The notes under the pieces: model-generated
What the model was told of the DNA's origin: nothing
Database searches by the model: none
The model's input: only the letters and a program-made list of their open reading frames with translations
Part shown: one piece after another, positions 12,566-24,600 of the stretch
Numbering within the stretch: position 1 is the stretch's first letter
How the letters are laid out: each line of letters starts with the position of its first letter
Source: Eunapius fragilis
Lineage: Eukaryota > Porifera > Demospongiae > Spongillida > Spongillidae
Length of the DNA stretch: 64,000 nt
Direction of reading: 5' to 3'
Assembly: GCA_963681505.1 (NCBI GenBank)
Contig: OY811984.1
Location: forward strand, 6,714,097 to 6,778,096
Program-made: the position numbers and the translations under genes

Positions 12566-13361
12566 AATTGTTCCAATCTTACATGTTTGGTGCATGTGTG
12601 TGTTTGTGAGGAGACTATTGCAAGTGGACATCTCATGCAACATGGTCAATGTGTGCTCCTCACAACAGTACTATGCATTCTTATGGTCAGCAGTTCAACC
12701 TCATTTTTCACTAGTGTGCTTGTCTCAACTCTGTTTCTTTTTTTTTTTTTGTGTTTCAACTGTTTCATTTGGCGACCACCATCATATGCTAATGTCAATC
12801 TGGACACCTGGTCCTCAGGCCGTTTTTTGCTCATGATTTGTTGTGCTTTTTATTATCATTTTGAAAACCTACCATTGCTGACGTGTAAGGTACTAGATTA
12901 ATGGATTTAGCAAATTACACATCAGAAGGTACATATATAGGCAGTTAAATCGCATGTGTAGATTTGATTGCCTTTATATGTACATGACAATTGATGCTAA
13001 TAGCTTGGGGATGGGGGGGGTGCTATATTGAAAACCACATTTTCCTGACATGAAGTTTGTGGCTTGCATTTTGGGGGGGGGGGGGGTACCATAGCCTGTA
13101 GACTAGTCACCTGGAAATTCCTACGTTGTCTGTGTTAGTAGGTGACAGCTTCATCTGAGTGCATACCAACACATTTAAGCGCAGGCCGACCATATCACAC
13201 TTGGCAAAGCAGGGTGTTCTCAATAAATAATAAGACTAAATATGTACTAAGTGTGCAATTCACAAGAAGGAAAAAAAAAAAGTTCCACACACACACACAC
13301 CATCCCCTCCCTTCACATAAAGGACATTGAAAAAAATATGCACACAGGCGACAAGGTTAGT
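12566..13361. other. Convergent intergenic region, NR2-type receptor and TMEM143
   Basis: 3' UTR-type sequence with a T tract near 12740, G tracts near 13012 and 13073, AATAAA-like signals near 13221 and a short CA tract. No exon or RNA gene seen. Confidence 0.5.
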
Positions 13362-14702
13362 TCACCTCCACCCATGGTTATCGGAGGATTCTTTGGGAGT
13401 GGATGTGTCCGGCTCTTCTGCAGTGTCCCTCTGGTGTGACATGACACTCCAGTACTGCGCTGGAGTAGGGAGCAGGTCCAGTGCTGCCTCAATGGGCTGG
13501 GCAGACAACTTTCCGTTCTCCAAACGAAGCAGCAGCCCGAGGCTCTCCAGTTCAGCCAACGTATCCTCCACATCAAACCTTATCGAGGTCAGTCCAAACC
13601 TCTGCGCGAGCCACTCTTCAATCCTCACCCTCAGTGACCCGGGAGTGTCGATTTGGGGAGGAGCCTCTGTGTGTGAGGTGCCGGGCACGCCCCTGCGGTT
13701 GGGCGGGGACACGAGGAAGAGGTACGCAAGGATGGCTTCCTTGAAGTCCTCGTCCTGGGCCCTGTCCGAAAGCAGAGCGAGCGCCCCTTTGTTGTTGGCC
13801 AAGGTCTTGAAGTAAAGGAGCTTGGACATGTTAAGAAGGTACTGGTTCCTCTTGTTCTTGTAGCTCACCCAGACCCGCGCTCCGACCACGCCCGTCACTC
13901 CCAGGGCTATCCAGGCGCCGTGTAAGGGGATATCTGCGAGGAGGGAGAACAACTTCAGTGCCAATATGGTGCCACCTGTGGCGACCCCTGTTGAAAAGAG
14001 CAGCTTGTCGAATTTTGACATCTGTATCCTTCCATCGGGAAGGAGGTACTCTAACTGCTCACAGGGTATCTCCTTAAACACTTTGAAATAAAGCTTCCTT
14101 TCCAGCTTTGAACGAACTGCCACAAACACGTTGGTGTAAACACTCTCGGAATTAGCTGAGTTCTTCCTAATGTATCTGTACAGCTTGTTTTCAAACGAAC
14201 CAGAAGGAGTGGTCACAGCCTTGCCACGGACCCAAATCCTAAGGGTCTCGTAATCTGCTGGGTTGACTGACACAATCACCCCCTCAGTGGTGGAGTGAGT
14301 CTTGAGCAGGTCATGTAAGTGAGGCTTCTGGATCTCAAAGTAGTTTGCCTTCTCCAGTAGCTTCCCCACCCTCTGGAGAAGCCAGTACTCTGCATCAAGG
14401 AGCTCCTGTCTGGAGAGCTGCTTGGTCTTAATGGTGTCCCTGTCAGGATTCAGGTTCTCATAGAGGTGCTGGGCAGACAAAAATCAAATTTTTAAAAAAT
14501 GTATTTTCAAAAACTTGGAGGGGGGGGGGGTTTGATGCAACACAGGAAATGATTAATTATGACTGTTAGATATGATTAATTGCTGCAATTACACCACAAG
14601 TAAGGTTATATCACTATATGTACATACAAACGTGAATATCAACAACACAGCGATGAATACGGGCAAATAAAAACATGTTATTTGGTAGTCATGGTTGCAG
14701 TA

Positions 14703-14773
<71 letters not shown>

Positions 14774-17700
14774 ACACCACATGGCCCCCAGGCTCTATTT
14801 AAGTTATGTACTGCCAGTCCATATTTTGATTTTGATGCTATAAACATGTCAGGCTTCACACCCCATTCACAAGGTCTAGAGGAAACCTCACCATGATCAA
14901 TTCATGGAAGCAGCAAGCCCCTCGTGTTGGTATTACATTAAGAATTTACGCTGCGTAGGAATGTGCAGTCAGGCTATGAATGTGAGGGTTTGTAGCATAG
15001 AGGAAATGAAGGACCTTGTACAGTGATGTAAAACTACTCCCCAATGTTATACATGAGTGTGGATGGTAGATGAGTATGGCTGGTGGCTGGTAGATGGGTA
15101 TGGCTGGTGGCTGGTAGATGAGTATGGCTGGTGGCTGGTAGATGGGTATGGCTGGTGGGTGGCTGGTGGCTGGTAGATGGGTATGGCTGGTGGCTGGTAG
15201 ATGGGTATGGCTGGTGGCTGGTAGATGGGTATGGCTGGTGGCTGGTAGATGGGTATGGCTGGTGGGTGGCTGGTGGCTGGTAGATGGGTATGGCTGGTGG
15301 CTGGTAGATGGGTATGGCTGGTGGGTGGCTGGTGGCTGGTAGATGGGTATGGCTGGTGGCTGGTAGATGGGTATGGCTGGTGGCTGGTAGATGGGTATGG
15401 CTGGTGGCTGGTAGATGGGTATGGCTGGTGGGTATGGCTGGTAGATGGGTATGGCTGGTGGGTGGCTGGTGGCTGGTAGATGGGTATGGCTGGTGGGTAT
15501 GGCTGGTAGATGGGTATGGCTGGTGGCTGGTAGATGGGTATGACTGGTGGCTGGTAGATGAGTATGGCTGGTGGCTGGTAGATGGGTATGGCTGGTGGGT
15601 ATGGCTGGTAGATGGGTATGGCTGGTGGCTGGTAGATGGGTATGGCTGGTGGGTATGGCTGGTAGATGGGTATGGCTGGTGGCTGGTAGATGGGTATGGC
15701 TGGTGGGTATGGCTGGTAGATGGGTATGGCTGGTGGCTGGTAGATGGGTATGGCTGGTGGCTGGTAGAGGGGTATGGCTGGTGGCTGGGTTTGGCTGTAA
15801 GTACTAATCACATATGGCAAAGGCATACTGATTTTGGGTGGTGAGAATCCAGAGGAAGATTACAATGCATTGATAGCTGTGCTGGATAACCAAACCACTC
15901 TTAACTGGCTCTAAATGGTCTGTGTCCAACCACCAGTATGCATTCTCCCTCATTACAACCTCCACCAGCTGTTCTTGTTCAAAAGCAAACAGCAAACCTA
16001 CTCTAAATGAAGCCCGCTGCACCACATAGTTCATGTGAAGCCCTTAACTGGATAGTATGGATATTGATGGAAATATGAGACCTCACCTTAGCAGTGTATG
16101 AGGCTGCATGTGTATCATCTTATGTATGGAAATGTTTCATCCCTTGTATGGTTTGTGAGTTATTACAAGGTGCTATTAATGGAAGAACAGTTATTAAAAG
16201 TAGGCATGTTATTAAGTTGCAGGCTGTAAACCAAGGCAGTTTGAACATTAATAAATCTGGCTAAATAAATACATGTAGGTATTCATTTTTATAGAAACGG
16301 ATCAGTTTCAGTTTGTCTGCATAATTATTTGGGATTGTTGCAGCAATACGATATAGATATAATACAATTTTCCAGGGAGAAGCATCAAAGTTGATGTGCG
16401 CAATTAAAATGTAGGAATAATTATGAATTCAGCCACCCTGAGGGACAGACCAATTTCCAGTGTGTAAGAAAGAAGTTGTAGAGGACATGGGTATTATCAG
16501 ATAAATTGAAATATGCATTAGGTCCTGTTTCGCTGCAACAATCCCATTTATTGAAATAATATGAATGTTACATGAACACATAATAATTACATCTAAATAA
16601 GGAAGCATTGTGCTACACATTCAGTGTGGATTTTGTGTCAAGTAGTGACGAAGACTATAGTGCTTGTTTAGTCGCTTGTGTTGAGAGCGATTTGGCACCA
16701 AAAATCAAATTTTTGTTTAAAAAGTCACCCAAGAGCAGAGAGATTTTCAAATAAGCAGTTATCACGATAATTTTGAACGAAGCCAGAGATAATATATATA
16801 GAGGGGTTGGAAACGAATCACGTGCACCATAGAGTTTTACAATTTTTAACACACCCTATCCTGAATCTCGGGTGGAATTGGACGCTTGAATACAAGTCTT
16901 GAATTTCACAAGGTAATTAAACATGACTTCTCAAATTTGAACAAGGTAGTCGATAGACGATCTACAAAAGATTCATTGAATACTTATAGATTCGCGTTTG
17001 TGCCATTTTTTGAAAATTAATAGGCCATTATTTTTACTTTGGGGACAGAATCCGTCGATCTAGAAAAACTTTCCTCGTCATTATTTGTGTGTATTTGATG
17101 CTTGTAGCCTCTTATGTGCCCATCGCTAGGTTGTTTGTGTATAGCATCTTCAGAAACCTCGCTGTAACATTTCGGGTACCCTTACTCTGTGGGACGGCCG
17201 CGGTGTTGTGTTATGATGGTGGCTGGTTTAGATATATTATTTTGGTACAGCTATGTTGGTTGTTTGCCCATCACATGTTATTAAAGGTAAATCATGTACG
17301 ATTTGTTCTGTGAATTTCTTCAGAGGTGATGGGCAGAAGAAAATTTAAGCTTTGGCACATTGAGAACACGGAGAAAAGGGAAAGGGGAAGTTTGGTCGTG
17401 GTAATTCCCTGCGCAAAAGTGTATGTGCCTGTCGCAGAAGGCTTAACCTTGTCCTTGCCTGCTCCAGAGATAATATCTCTACAGCCTGTTAAAGCTTGAC
17501 CAAGCTCCAGATCATCCAGTAGCGAAATCACTCTGTCTCCTTCCCCTTGTCCCATTTCACTGGTGGCTTGGTACAATCCTTGAGCGGTTGGTTGTCTGGT
17601 ATGTGTGAATGACATGACCTTTGAGCTGTTTTTAAGTATGGAGCTAGAGCTGCGTGCCCATCTTAAGATCAACCACACACACTTGGGGGATGAAGTAGTA

Positions 17701-18508
17701 GTACAAATAACTGAAAGTGAGGATCTTCTCTTTTTATGGTCCATAATCAGCTTGTCTTGGGACAGTGATTGCAGCACTGCACTGCTTAAGAAGATAGCTA
17801 AAATGTGGACCAGAGTTCGTGGTTTTTCCTATCCCAGTGCATGGGTAGAAAAGATGAAGGTTGTCCAGCAAAAAACAACACAAAATCTAAAGGCCTGAGA
17901 AAAGCTCTTTAGTAATATTTGTCATGTGCCTGTTGTGCTATTCTAACCGCTTGTATGGATTCGTTCGAGGATTGCACGCGTTAATTAGTGTTGATTGGCC
18001 CCGTTTCCAACCAAATATGATGAAGCTTATAGCAGAAGGGGAGGGGTCAAATTTATTTTACACTCACATAAAACATAAACGTACACACACATATACAAAC
18101 ACACACACACACACACACACACACGCAAACCTTCACTTCCTCCATCAGGCGGTAATACCGCTGAGCAACAACAGCATCCAGTGAGGTAGCAAATGCTTCG
18201 AGGCATGCTCGTTCCTTTCCGCTAAGGAAGTTTTCTTCGTTTATTATCGACTGTATAAGTGTCCTACGCGCAATAGGAATGAACCGCTCCTTGCGCTTTC
18301 TTTCGTTAAAGGTGGCCTCATCACTTGCTACTTCCGTACTTTCATGGCGCCACTGGCAAGCGGTATGTAATCTGGCGCTTGGATCCGGCCATATCCAGCG
18401 TCCGGGCCTTGCTACCACCGACACAGAGCGACTGGCGAGACGTTCCGCAGTATAATTTTTACACCTGTGTACTACGAACAATGAAAACCTCCCTGCACGA
18501 TAAGCCAT
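13362..18508 (-). CDS. TMEM143: TMEM143 (DUF3754 mitochondrial membrane protein)
   Basis: Two exons, 18508-18131 and 14468-13362, join in phase 0 (MEEVK|HLYENLNPDRDT), giving 494 aa; human TMEM143 has 459. The start at 18508 (MAYRAGRFSLF) opens an Arg-rich, acid-poor leader of about 50 residues, consistent with mitochondrial import. The conserved core begins ERFIPIARRTLIQSIINEE and runs through AVVAQRYYRLMEEVK, NPDRDT and the VSVNPADYETLRIWVRGK region. Two hydrophobic segments near residues 290-330 (STGVATGGTILALKLF and GAWIALGVTGVVGARVWV) are the predicted membrane hairpin. The C-terminus is Ser/Thr/Glu-rich. The 3.66-kb intron holds microsatellites, a 24-bp minisatellite and dispersed repeats. 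The molecular role of the family is unknown. The identification rests on domain order and recognisable family motifs. Confidence 0.85.
14706..14771. repeat. (CA)n microsatellite
   Basis: About 33 perfect CA units in the TMEM143 intron. Confidence 0.97.
15058..15790. repeat. ATGGGTATGGCTGGTGGCTGGTAG minisatellite
   Basis: About 30 copies of a 24-bp unit interleaved with 12- and 28-bp variants (GGTGGGTATGGCTGGTAG), in the TMEM143 intron. It produces W/G/V- or P/Y/Q-rich frames that are not genes. Confidence 0.95.
16331..16545. mobile_element. Small inverted-repeat element, MITE-like
   Basis: GGGATTGTTGCAGC at 16331-16344 is the exact reverse complement of GCTGCAACAATCCC at 16532-16545. Between them lies a core (CCAATTTCCAGTG, then AAGTTGTAGAGGAC) that recurs at 44438-44485 in reverse and 53492-53620, so this is a dispersed family of at least three copies here. 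No transposase is visible. Confidence 0.55.
17040..17898 (+). pseudogene. Degraded open frame in the TMEM143 intron, unknown family
   Basis: On the strand opposite TMEM143 there are open stretches: 17089-17313 (hydrophobic), a block from MGRRKFKLWHIENTEKRERG near 17330, and 17605-17898 ending WTRVRGFSYPSAWVEKMKV. The last two share one frame but are interrupted by stops near 17489 and 17573. It looks like a decayed protein gene or element fragment rather than chance coding. I do not recognise the family. Confidence 0.35.
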
Positions 18509-18617
18509 TGTCACTTTGAAGATGGGTAGCACTATTTAGAATGAATTTTGAATTGCAATAGAAATGGCATGGTTGTATTTACGCGCCCAAGCATGTATAA
18601 AAACGATAATAGCAAAT

Positions 18618-21600
18618 TCACGAAAGTGTGACTGGTCTTATTGGACCTTGCTGCATGCTGTCACTTAATGCTGCCTTTACTTCTTCAAGCAGTTTTGCAA
18701 GCGACTTGCTCTTAGGTTTTCTTCCCTACATGAAGAACAAGTTAAAATTAACAAATTTGACGATTGATCAGAGAAGCGGTGAGGGGACAGAGAGGGAAGC
18801 AGGAGGGTAGGAGAGATAATAATTTTTAACTGCCACGTTGGCTTGGTAAACTTGCACACACACAGAAAACTGATGAAAAACGTGTGCACGTGACAATATT
18901 AGGTTGATTAGACTTACAGATGTGATTGATCACAGCATAAGATAATAAGGGCCAATACTTTCCTGCCACTAGGTAACATACCCTGAGTTCAGCAATGAGT
19001 GCCAGTGCCAGAGGTAGCTGCTTTGATCGGATGGCTGCATGGATCAAGGTGACACTGAAGACCTGTCTCTGAGCCCAGCTTCCTCCCAACTTGACCAGGT
19101 CATACTTGAGGGGGAGCAGCAGGGAGATGACCTGTGTGTACCAGTAGTACCAGTAGTGGACCATACAAAGTTTGAGGAACCTTTACATAATGCACACATG
19201 GTGTGTCAAACACAGAGACTATCCCTTATAGCTGAGAACACAACTGTTCTACAGTACCGGCTCGATCACAGAGAAAATTAGCAGCTTGATCATAGAGAAA
19301 ATAAAGCATATACATTGGGACTAAGCCAACAATTAGTTTTCATAATCGAGCAATATCAAATAGGACAGTTCTGTGTTGTATCTGTGTCATAAGACGGTGT
19401 ACTTTTAGAGAATAAAAATACTCGTCCCCATCGTCTGTACCCAGTTCCTCCTAAAATTTCTCCTCCGTCGTCGTCTTCTTCCTTCGGGATAGCATAACTC
19501 TAGCGGTTGCTATGAACACTGATGGTTTCTTTAGTTACCAATGTATATGCTTTATTTTCTCTATGATCGAGCTGCTAATTTTCTCTATGATCGAGCCGGT
19601 ACTGTACTGCATACCAAATAGATTACTGAGAACAGAACTGACCCCACCCCTGACAGTATTGGGAACACAACTACCCACCTCACTGTATTGGGAACACAAC
19701 TACCCACCTCACTGTATTGGGAACACAACTACCCACCTCACTGTATTGGGAACACAACTACCCACCTCACTGTATTGGGAACACAACTACCCACCTCACT
19801 GTATTGAGAACACAACTACCCACCTCACTGTATTGGGAACACAACTACCCACCTCACTGTATTGGGAACACAACTACTCACCTCACTGTATTGGGAACAC
19901 AACTACCCACCTCACTGTATTGGGAACACAACTACCCACCTCACTGTATTGGGAACACAACTACCCACCTCACTGTATTGGGAACACAACTACCCACCTC
20001 ACTGTATTGGGAACACAACTACCCACCTCACTGTATTGGGAACACAACTACCCACCTCGCTGTATTGGGAACACAACTACCCACCTCACTGTATTGGGAA
20101 CACAACTACCCACCTCGCTGTATTGGGAACACAACTACCCACCTCACTGTATTGGGAACACAACTACCCACCTCGCTGTATTGGGAACACAACTACCCAC
20201 CTCACTGTACACAACTACCCACCTCGCTGTATTGGGAACACAACTACCCACCTCACTGTATTGGGAACACAACTACCCACCTCGCTGTATTGGGAACACA
20301 ACTACCCACCTCACTGTATTGGGAACACAACTACCCACCTCGCTGTATTGGGAACACAACTACCCACCTCACTGTATTGGGAACACAACTACCCACCTCG
20401 CTGTATTGGGAACACAACTACCCACCTCACTGTACACAACTACCCACCTCGCTGTATTGGGAACACAACTACCCACCTCACTGTATTGGGAACACAACTA
20501 CCCACCTCACTGTATTGGGAATACAACTACCCACCTCACTGTATTGGGAACACAACTACCCACCTCACTGTATTGGGAACACAACTACCCACCTCGCTGT
20601 ATTGGGAACACAACTACCCACCTCACTGTATTGGGAACACAACTACCCACCTCACTGTATTGGGAACACAACTACCCACCTCACTGTATTGGGAACACAA
20701 CTACCCACCTCACTGTATTGGGAACACAACTACCCACCTCACTGTATTGGGAACACAACTACCCACCTCACTGTATTGGGAACACAACTACCCACCTCAC
20801 TGTATTGCTCTTTGCCAAATGCAAGAAGAGCATTGCCAACCGGAACACCGACCTACAAGGATGAAGGTAGAGACACTTTATTAACATCTGTGGGGGGGAG
20901 ACAGCCATTACTCACTCACCACATCAGCAACCTTGGAATCACTGGAAACACCACTTTTGGCATACTCACTGATGTTCTGAGAGAGGAAGGAGTCCAAATG
21001 AACACACCCTACCAACTGCCCAAGATGCACCCACCTTGAGTAACCTTTCAGCAAGGACCAGCCTTGCAGTAGACTCTGTGACCTTCCCATGTGCCAGTGA
21101 CATCATCACATGCACACCAAACCTGCAAAGAATAATGCAATCCTGACCATGAAATTTTTACCTTTAGTTTTAGGAAAGGTAATTAGAGTTACCTGGCAGT
21201 GATGTGAGAATTATCAGGGTATGAATTATTATTAGTCTGGCAAGCCAGACGTACTTCGTTTGACATATGATGGAATGGGGACATGGTAAACTAAACGACT
21301 AGAAGTACAGCTGGTTACCTTCATCAGTGTTTACACGCACACAGGAATTTATCTATAGATGTTTATATGTGGTAAAACTATTCGTGCATTTGTCACATGA
21401 CTGCAGGTTCGAATCATAATTAATAATTTGTTCCCTGTGAGGGACTGGGGACTTCTTGGATGAGTCTGGAAAGGCCATTGACACTGGAACATGTTAATCA
21501 AATAGTCATCGAGTGCACCCATGAGGGAGATAGCCAGCACTAACGTCCCGTTGAGTCATGGCTCAAACCTGATCTTTCATCAGAGCAACTATTAAAGGAG

Positions 21601-24600
21601 CTAATTAAAAGTACAATGATTGACCCCTTGTGCTGCGTAGGAAGTCATCAAAAGCTTTCTGGAGCAGGCAATAGCATAGCGACTTTCCACTACCCCCAGA
21701 CATGACCATATCATTCCCTCTTTAAAAATGCATCTCGTAGCCATTTTCCAAAAATTTATATTATCCATCAGCAAATCACGTGACTTTACGTAAGCTGTAA
21801 TTCGGCTGAAATCTTGATCAGTGTGCATGTAAACACTGACAAAGGTAACCAGATGTACTTCTAGTCGTTTTGTTTCTCTCATCCTTATTCCATCATACGG
21901 TGAACAATGTATGTCTGGCTTGCAAGACTAAATTACATAGGCAAAACCCCTTCTTTTTTGAAATTTTAAAGGTGTGCAATTCAGAATGACACTGTCCATG
22001 GCACCTATGACAACCTCCACGACACCTTCAGGAACACCCTGTGACCACTGCCAGCACAGTGATCCAAATACTTGCCCCTCCCACCCTCCTTCCCCCACAC
22101 ATCACACCTCCCTCACCAGGTGAAGGTACATACCACACCCTCTCTCCCCACACATCACACCTCCCTCACCAGGTGAAGGTACAGCTCTCCACGTGTTGGG
22201 CACATACATCTGTCACCTTCTTCCACCTCTCCTCCCCAGGGTCTATCCCCGCAACGTTCAGTCTCCACAGCAAAGCAATAGCATCGACCAATCCAAACAG
22301 ATTATCAGGCTGGGTCTGCTCACACAGCACAGTGTCAAACTCATGAAATACACCCTCCATGTTGCCAAGGTCTAGGTGATGATGATGAGCATTGGTCCAT
22401 CATTGATCCTCATATTGGATACAGGGCCACCACCTCCCCCCCCTCCCCAAAAAAAATTATCCTCCCATATACATGGGTATTGCCAATTAAGTCAATTAGC
22501 CTAGAATTGATCCTAAAAAAACTTCCAGTGTAATATTAGTATAGTCACTGAGTGGATCCCTATCTTCGCTCAAACATAGATATGAGTGCATGGTTATCAT
22601 TGCAGTGATTAGGATCAGGGGCGTGTATATACAATACACAGCACATGCACACATACATGGTCACCAAAACCTTCCCAACGCACCCACCTCCCCATCAGAA
22701 GGGTGACCACACCTACCAAGGTAATGCAGAGCCAAATGCCATGTGATGTGACCATTGAGAAATGAACTGCTCCACTCCTGTCTTGATGAGGTAAGGAACT
22801 CTACCCCAACCATAGCATCCCTCTCCTCTTCAATCACATGACCTACACTAGCCATGGAGTCAAATAGCTTAAATTAACAAGATGCAATGGTCTCACTGAT
22901 GGTATGGTAGGCCCATGGTGTCTTCTTCTGAAGGTCAAGTGCCTTCCTGGCCAGCTCCTCTGCCCTATCACGTTGGTTGGTCTGCTCCAACGCAAACGCA
23001 TAGCTGAGAACAAGAGATGAGTTAGTATTTGCCATCCAGTTCACAAAATCACGTCACTCTGCTTCTGGACTGAATACAATGATGACACATTATTTTTGCC
23101 ATTGATGTGGTCATGGGCTCCATATATGGAATAGTTGGAGATCAACTACAATTGCAGATCATATATCTGCAGCTGCAGTAGTAGAATACCACTGCTCAGG
23201 GCTTCCCTCAGTGTGCCGCCAGTGTTACAAACATCCCTACACAGTTAAGCCCCCCCCCCATACATACAGCAACACAACATGGCAGTCCAGTGTTTTTGGG
23301 GAAGATATGTAATTACAATGCAATATGACTTGGGGTGGGGGGCAGTCAACTTTTGTTGACCTCCCACCATCATTGTTACAACCCATTCACAGAAAAAGTG
23401 TTAAATATCTGCTGCTAAGGTGACCAAATGGACATGGTTGCTGGTCCCCAAGCTTAACAGTGTGGCCTACGACAAAGGGGTACAAGGTACAACATACAGG
23501 GTATAAGGTAGCATGCAGACAAGGGGACAGAGAGTGGGGTATGGGGGGGGCCACAAAGATACAATGTGTAGTCCTGGGTACTCACTAGCTTAGAATGAAG
23601 GGATACAGGTCATCACCTTCTGCCCACCATGGTAAGACGGCTGCCAGGTAGTCCCTCATCAGCATGAACTCAGCCAGGTCAATGCACGCGTCAAATAACA
23701 CTTGGATGGCGAGGATGTCTGGCAGGTAAGTTTGCACATCAGTTTGACATTTTTGGAGTATAAATTACACAGACATTTTTATTCCGTCGTATCTACTGCT
23801 CTGACAATGGATTTTGTCCAATGTAACTGTCCCATCTGCTCCCTGAAGTCAAGTGATGTATTTAAACTTTGTTTCATTCTGGCACAAGGGATCTATATGG
23901 CTGTCATGTGTTAGTATGTACATACTTTCTTGTATCTGTTATAAGTATAGGCAGAGCAAGGATATCACTATGGGCGGAGCAAGGATATCACTATGAGTGG
24001 AGCAAGGATATCACTATGGGCAGAGCAAGGATATCACTATGGGCGGAGCAAGGATATCACTATGGGCGGAGCAAGAATATCACTATGGGCGGAGCAAGGA
24101 TATCACTATGGGTGGAGCAAGGATATCACTATGGGTGGAGCAAGGATATCACTATGGGTGGAGCAAGGATATCACTATGGGTGGAGCAAGAATATCACTA
24201 TGGGCGGAGCAAGGATATCACTATGGGTGGAGCAAGGATATCACTATGGGTGGAGCAAGGATATCACTATGGGTGGAGCAAGGATATCACTATGGGTGGA
24301 GCAAGGATATCACTATGGGTGGAGCAAGGATATCACTATGGGTGAAGCAAGGATATCACTATGGGTGGAGCAAGGATATCACTATGGGTGGAGCAAGGAT
24401 ATCACTATGGGTGGAGCAAGGATATCACTATGGGTGGAGCAAGGATATCACTATGGGTGGAGCAAGGATATCACTATGGGTGGAGCAAGGATATCACTAT
24501 GGGTGGAGCAAGGATATCACTATGGGTGGAGCAAGGATATCACTATGGGCGGAGCAAGGATATCACTATGGGCGGAGCAAGGATATCACTATGGTCGGAG

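Noticed and set aside
15047-15844. 259-codon PYQP-rich frame and plus-strand WLV-rich frames
   Set aside because: 24-bp minisatellite in the TMEM143 intron.
17292-17777. 161-codon minus-strand frame
   Set aside because: No family resemblance; the plus strand of the same DNA looks more protein-like.
19512-21039. Frames of 340-450 codons on the plus strand
   Set aside because: Pure 29-bp repeat translation, open in three frames at once; the region is intron 10 of a minus-strand gene.
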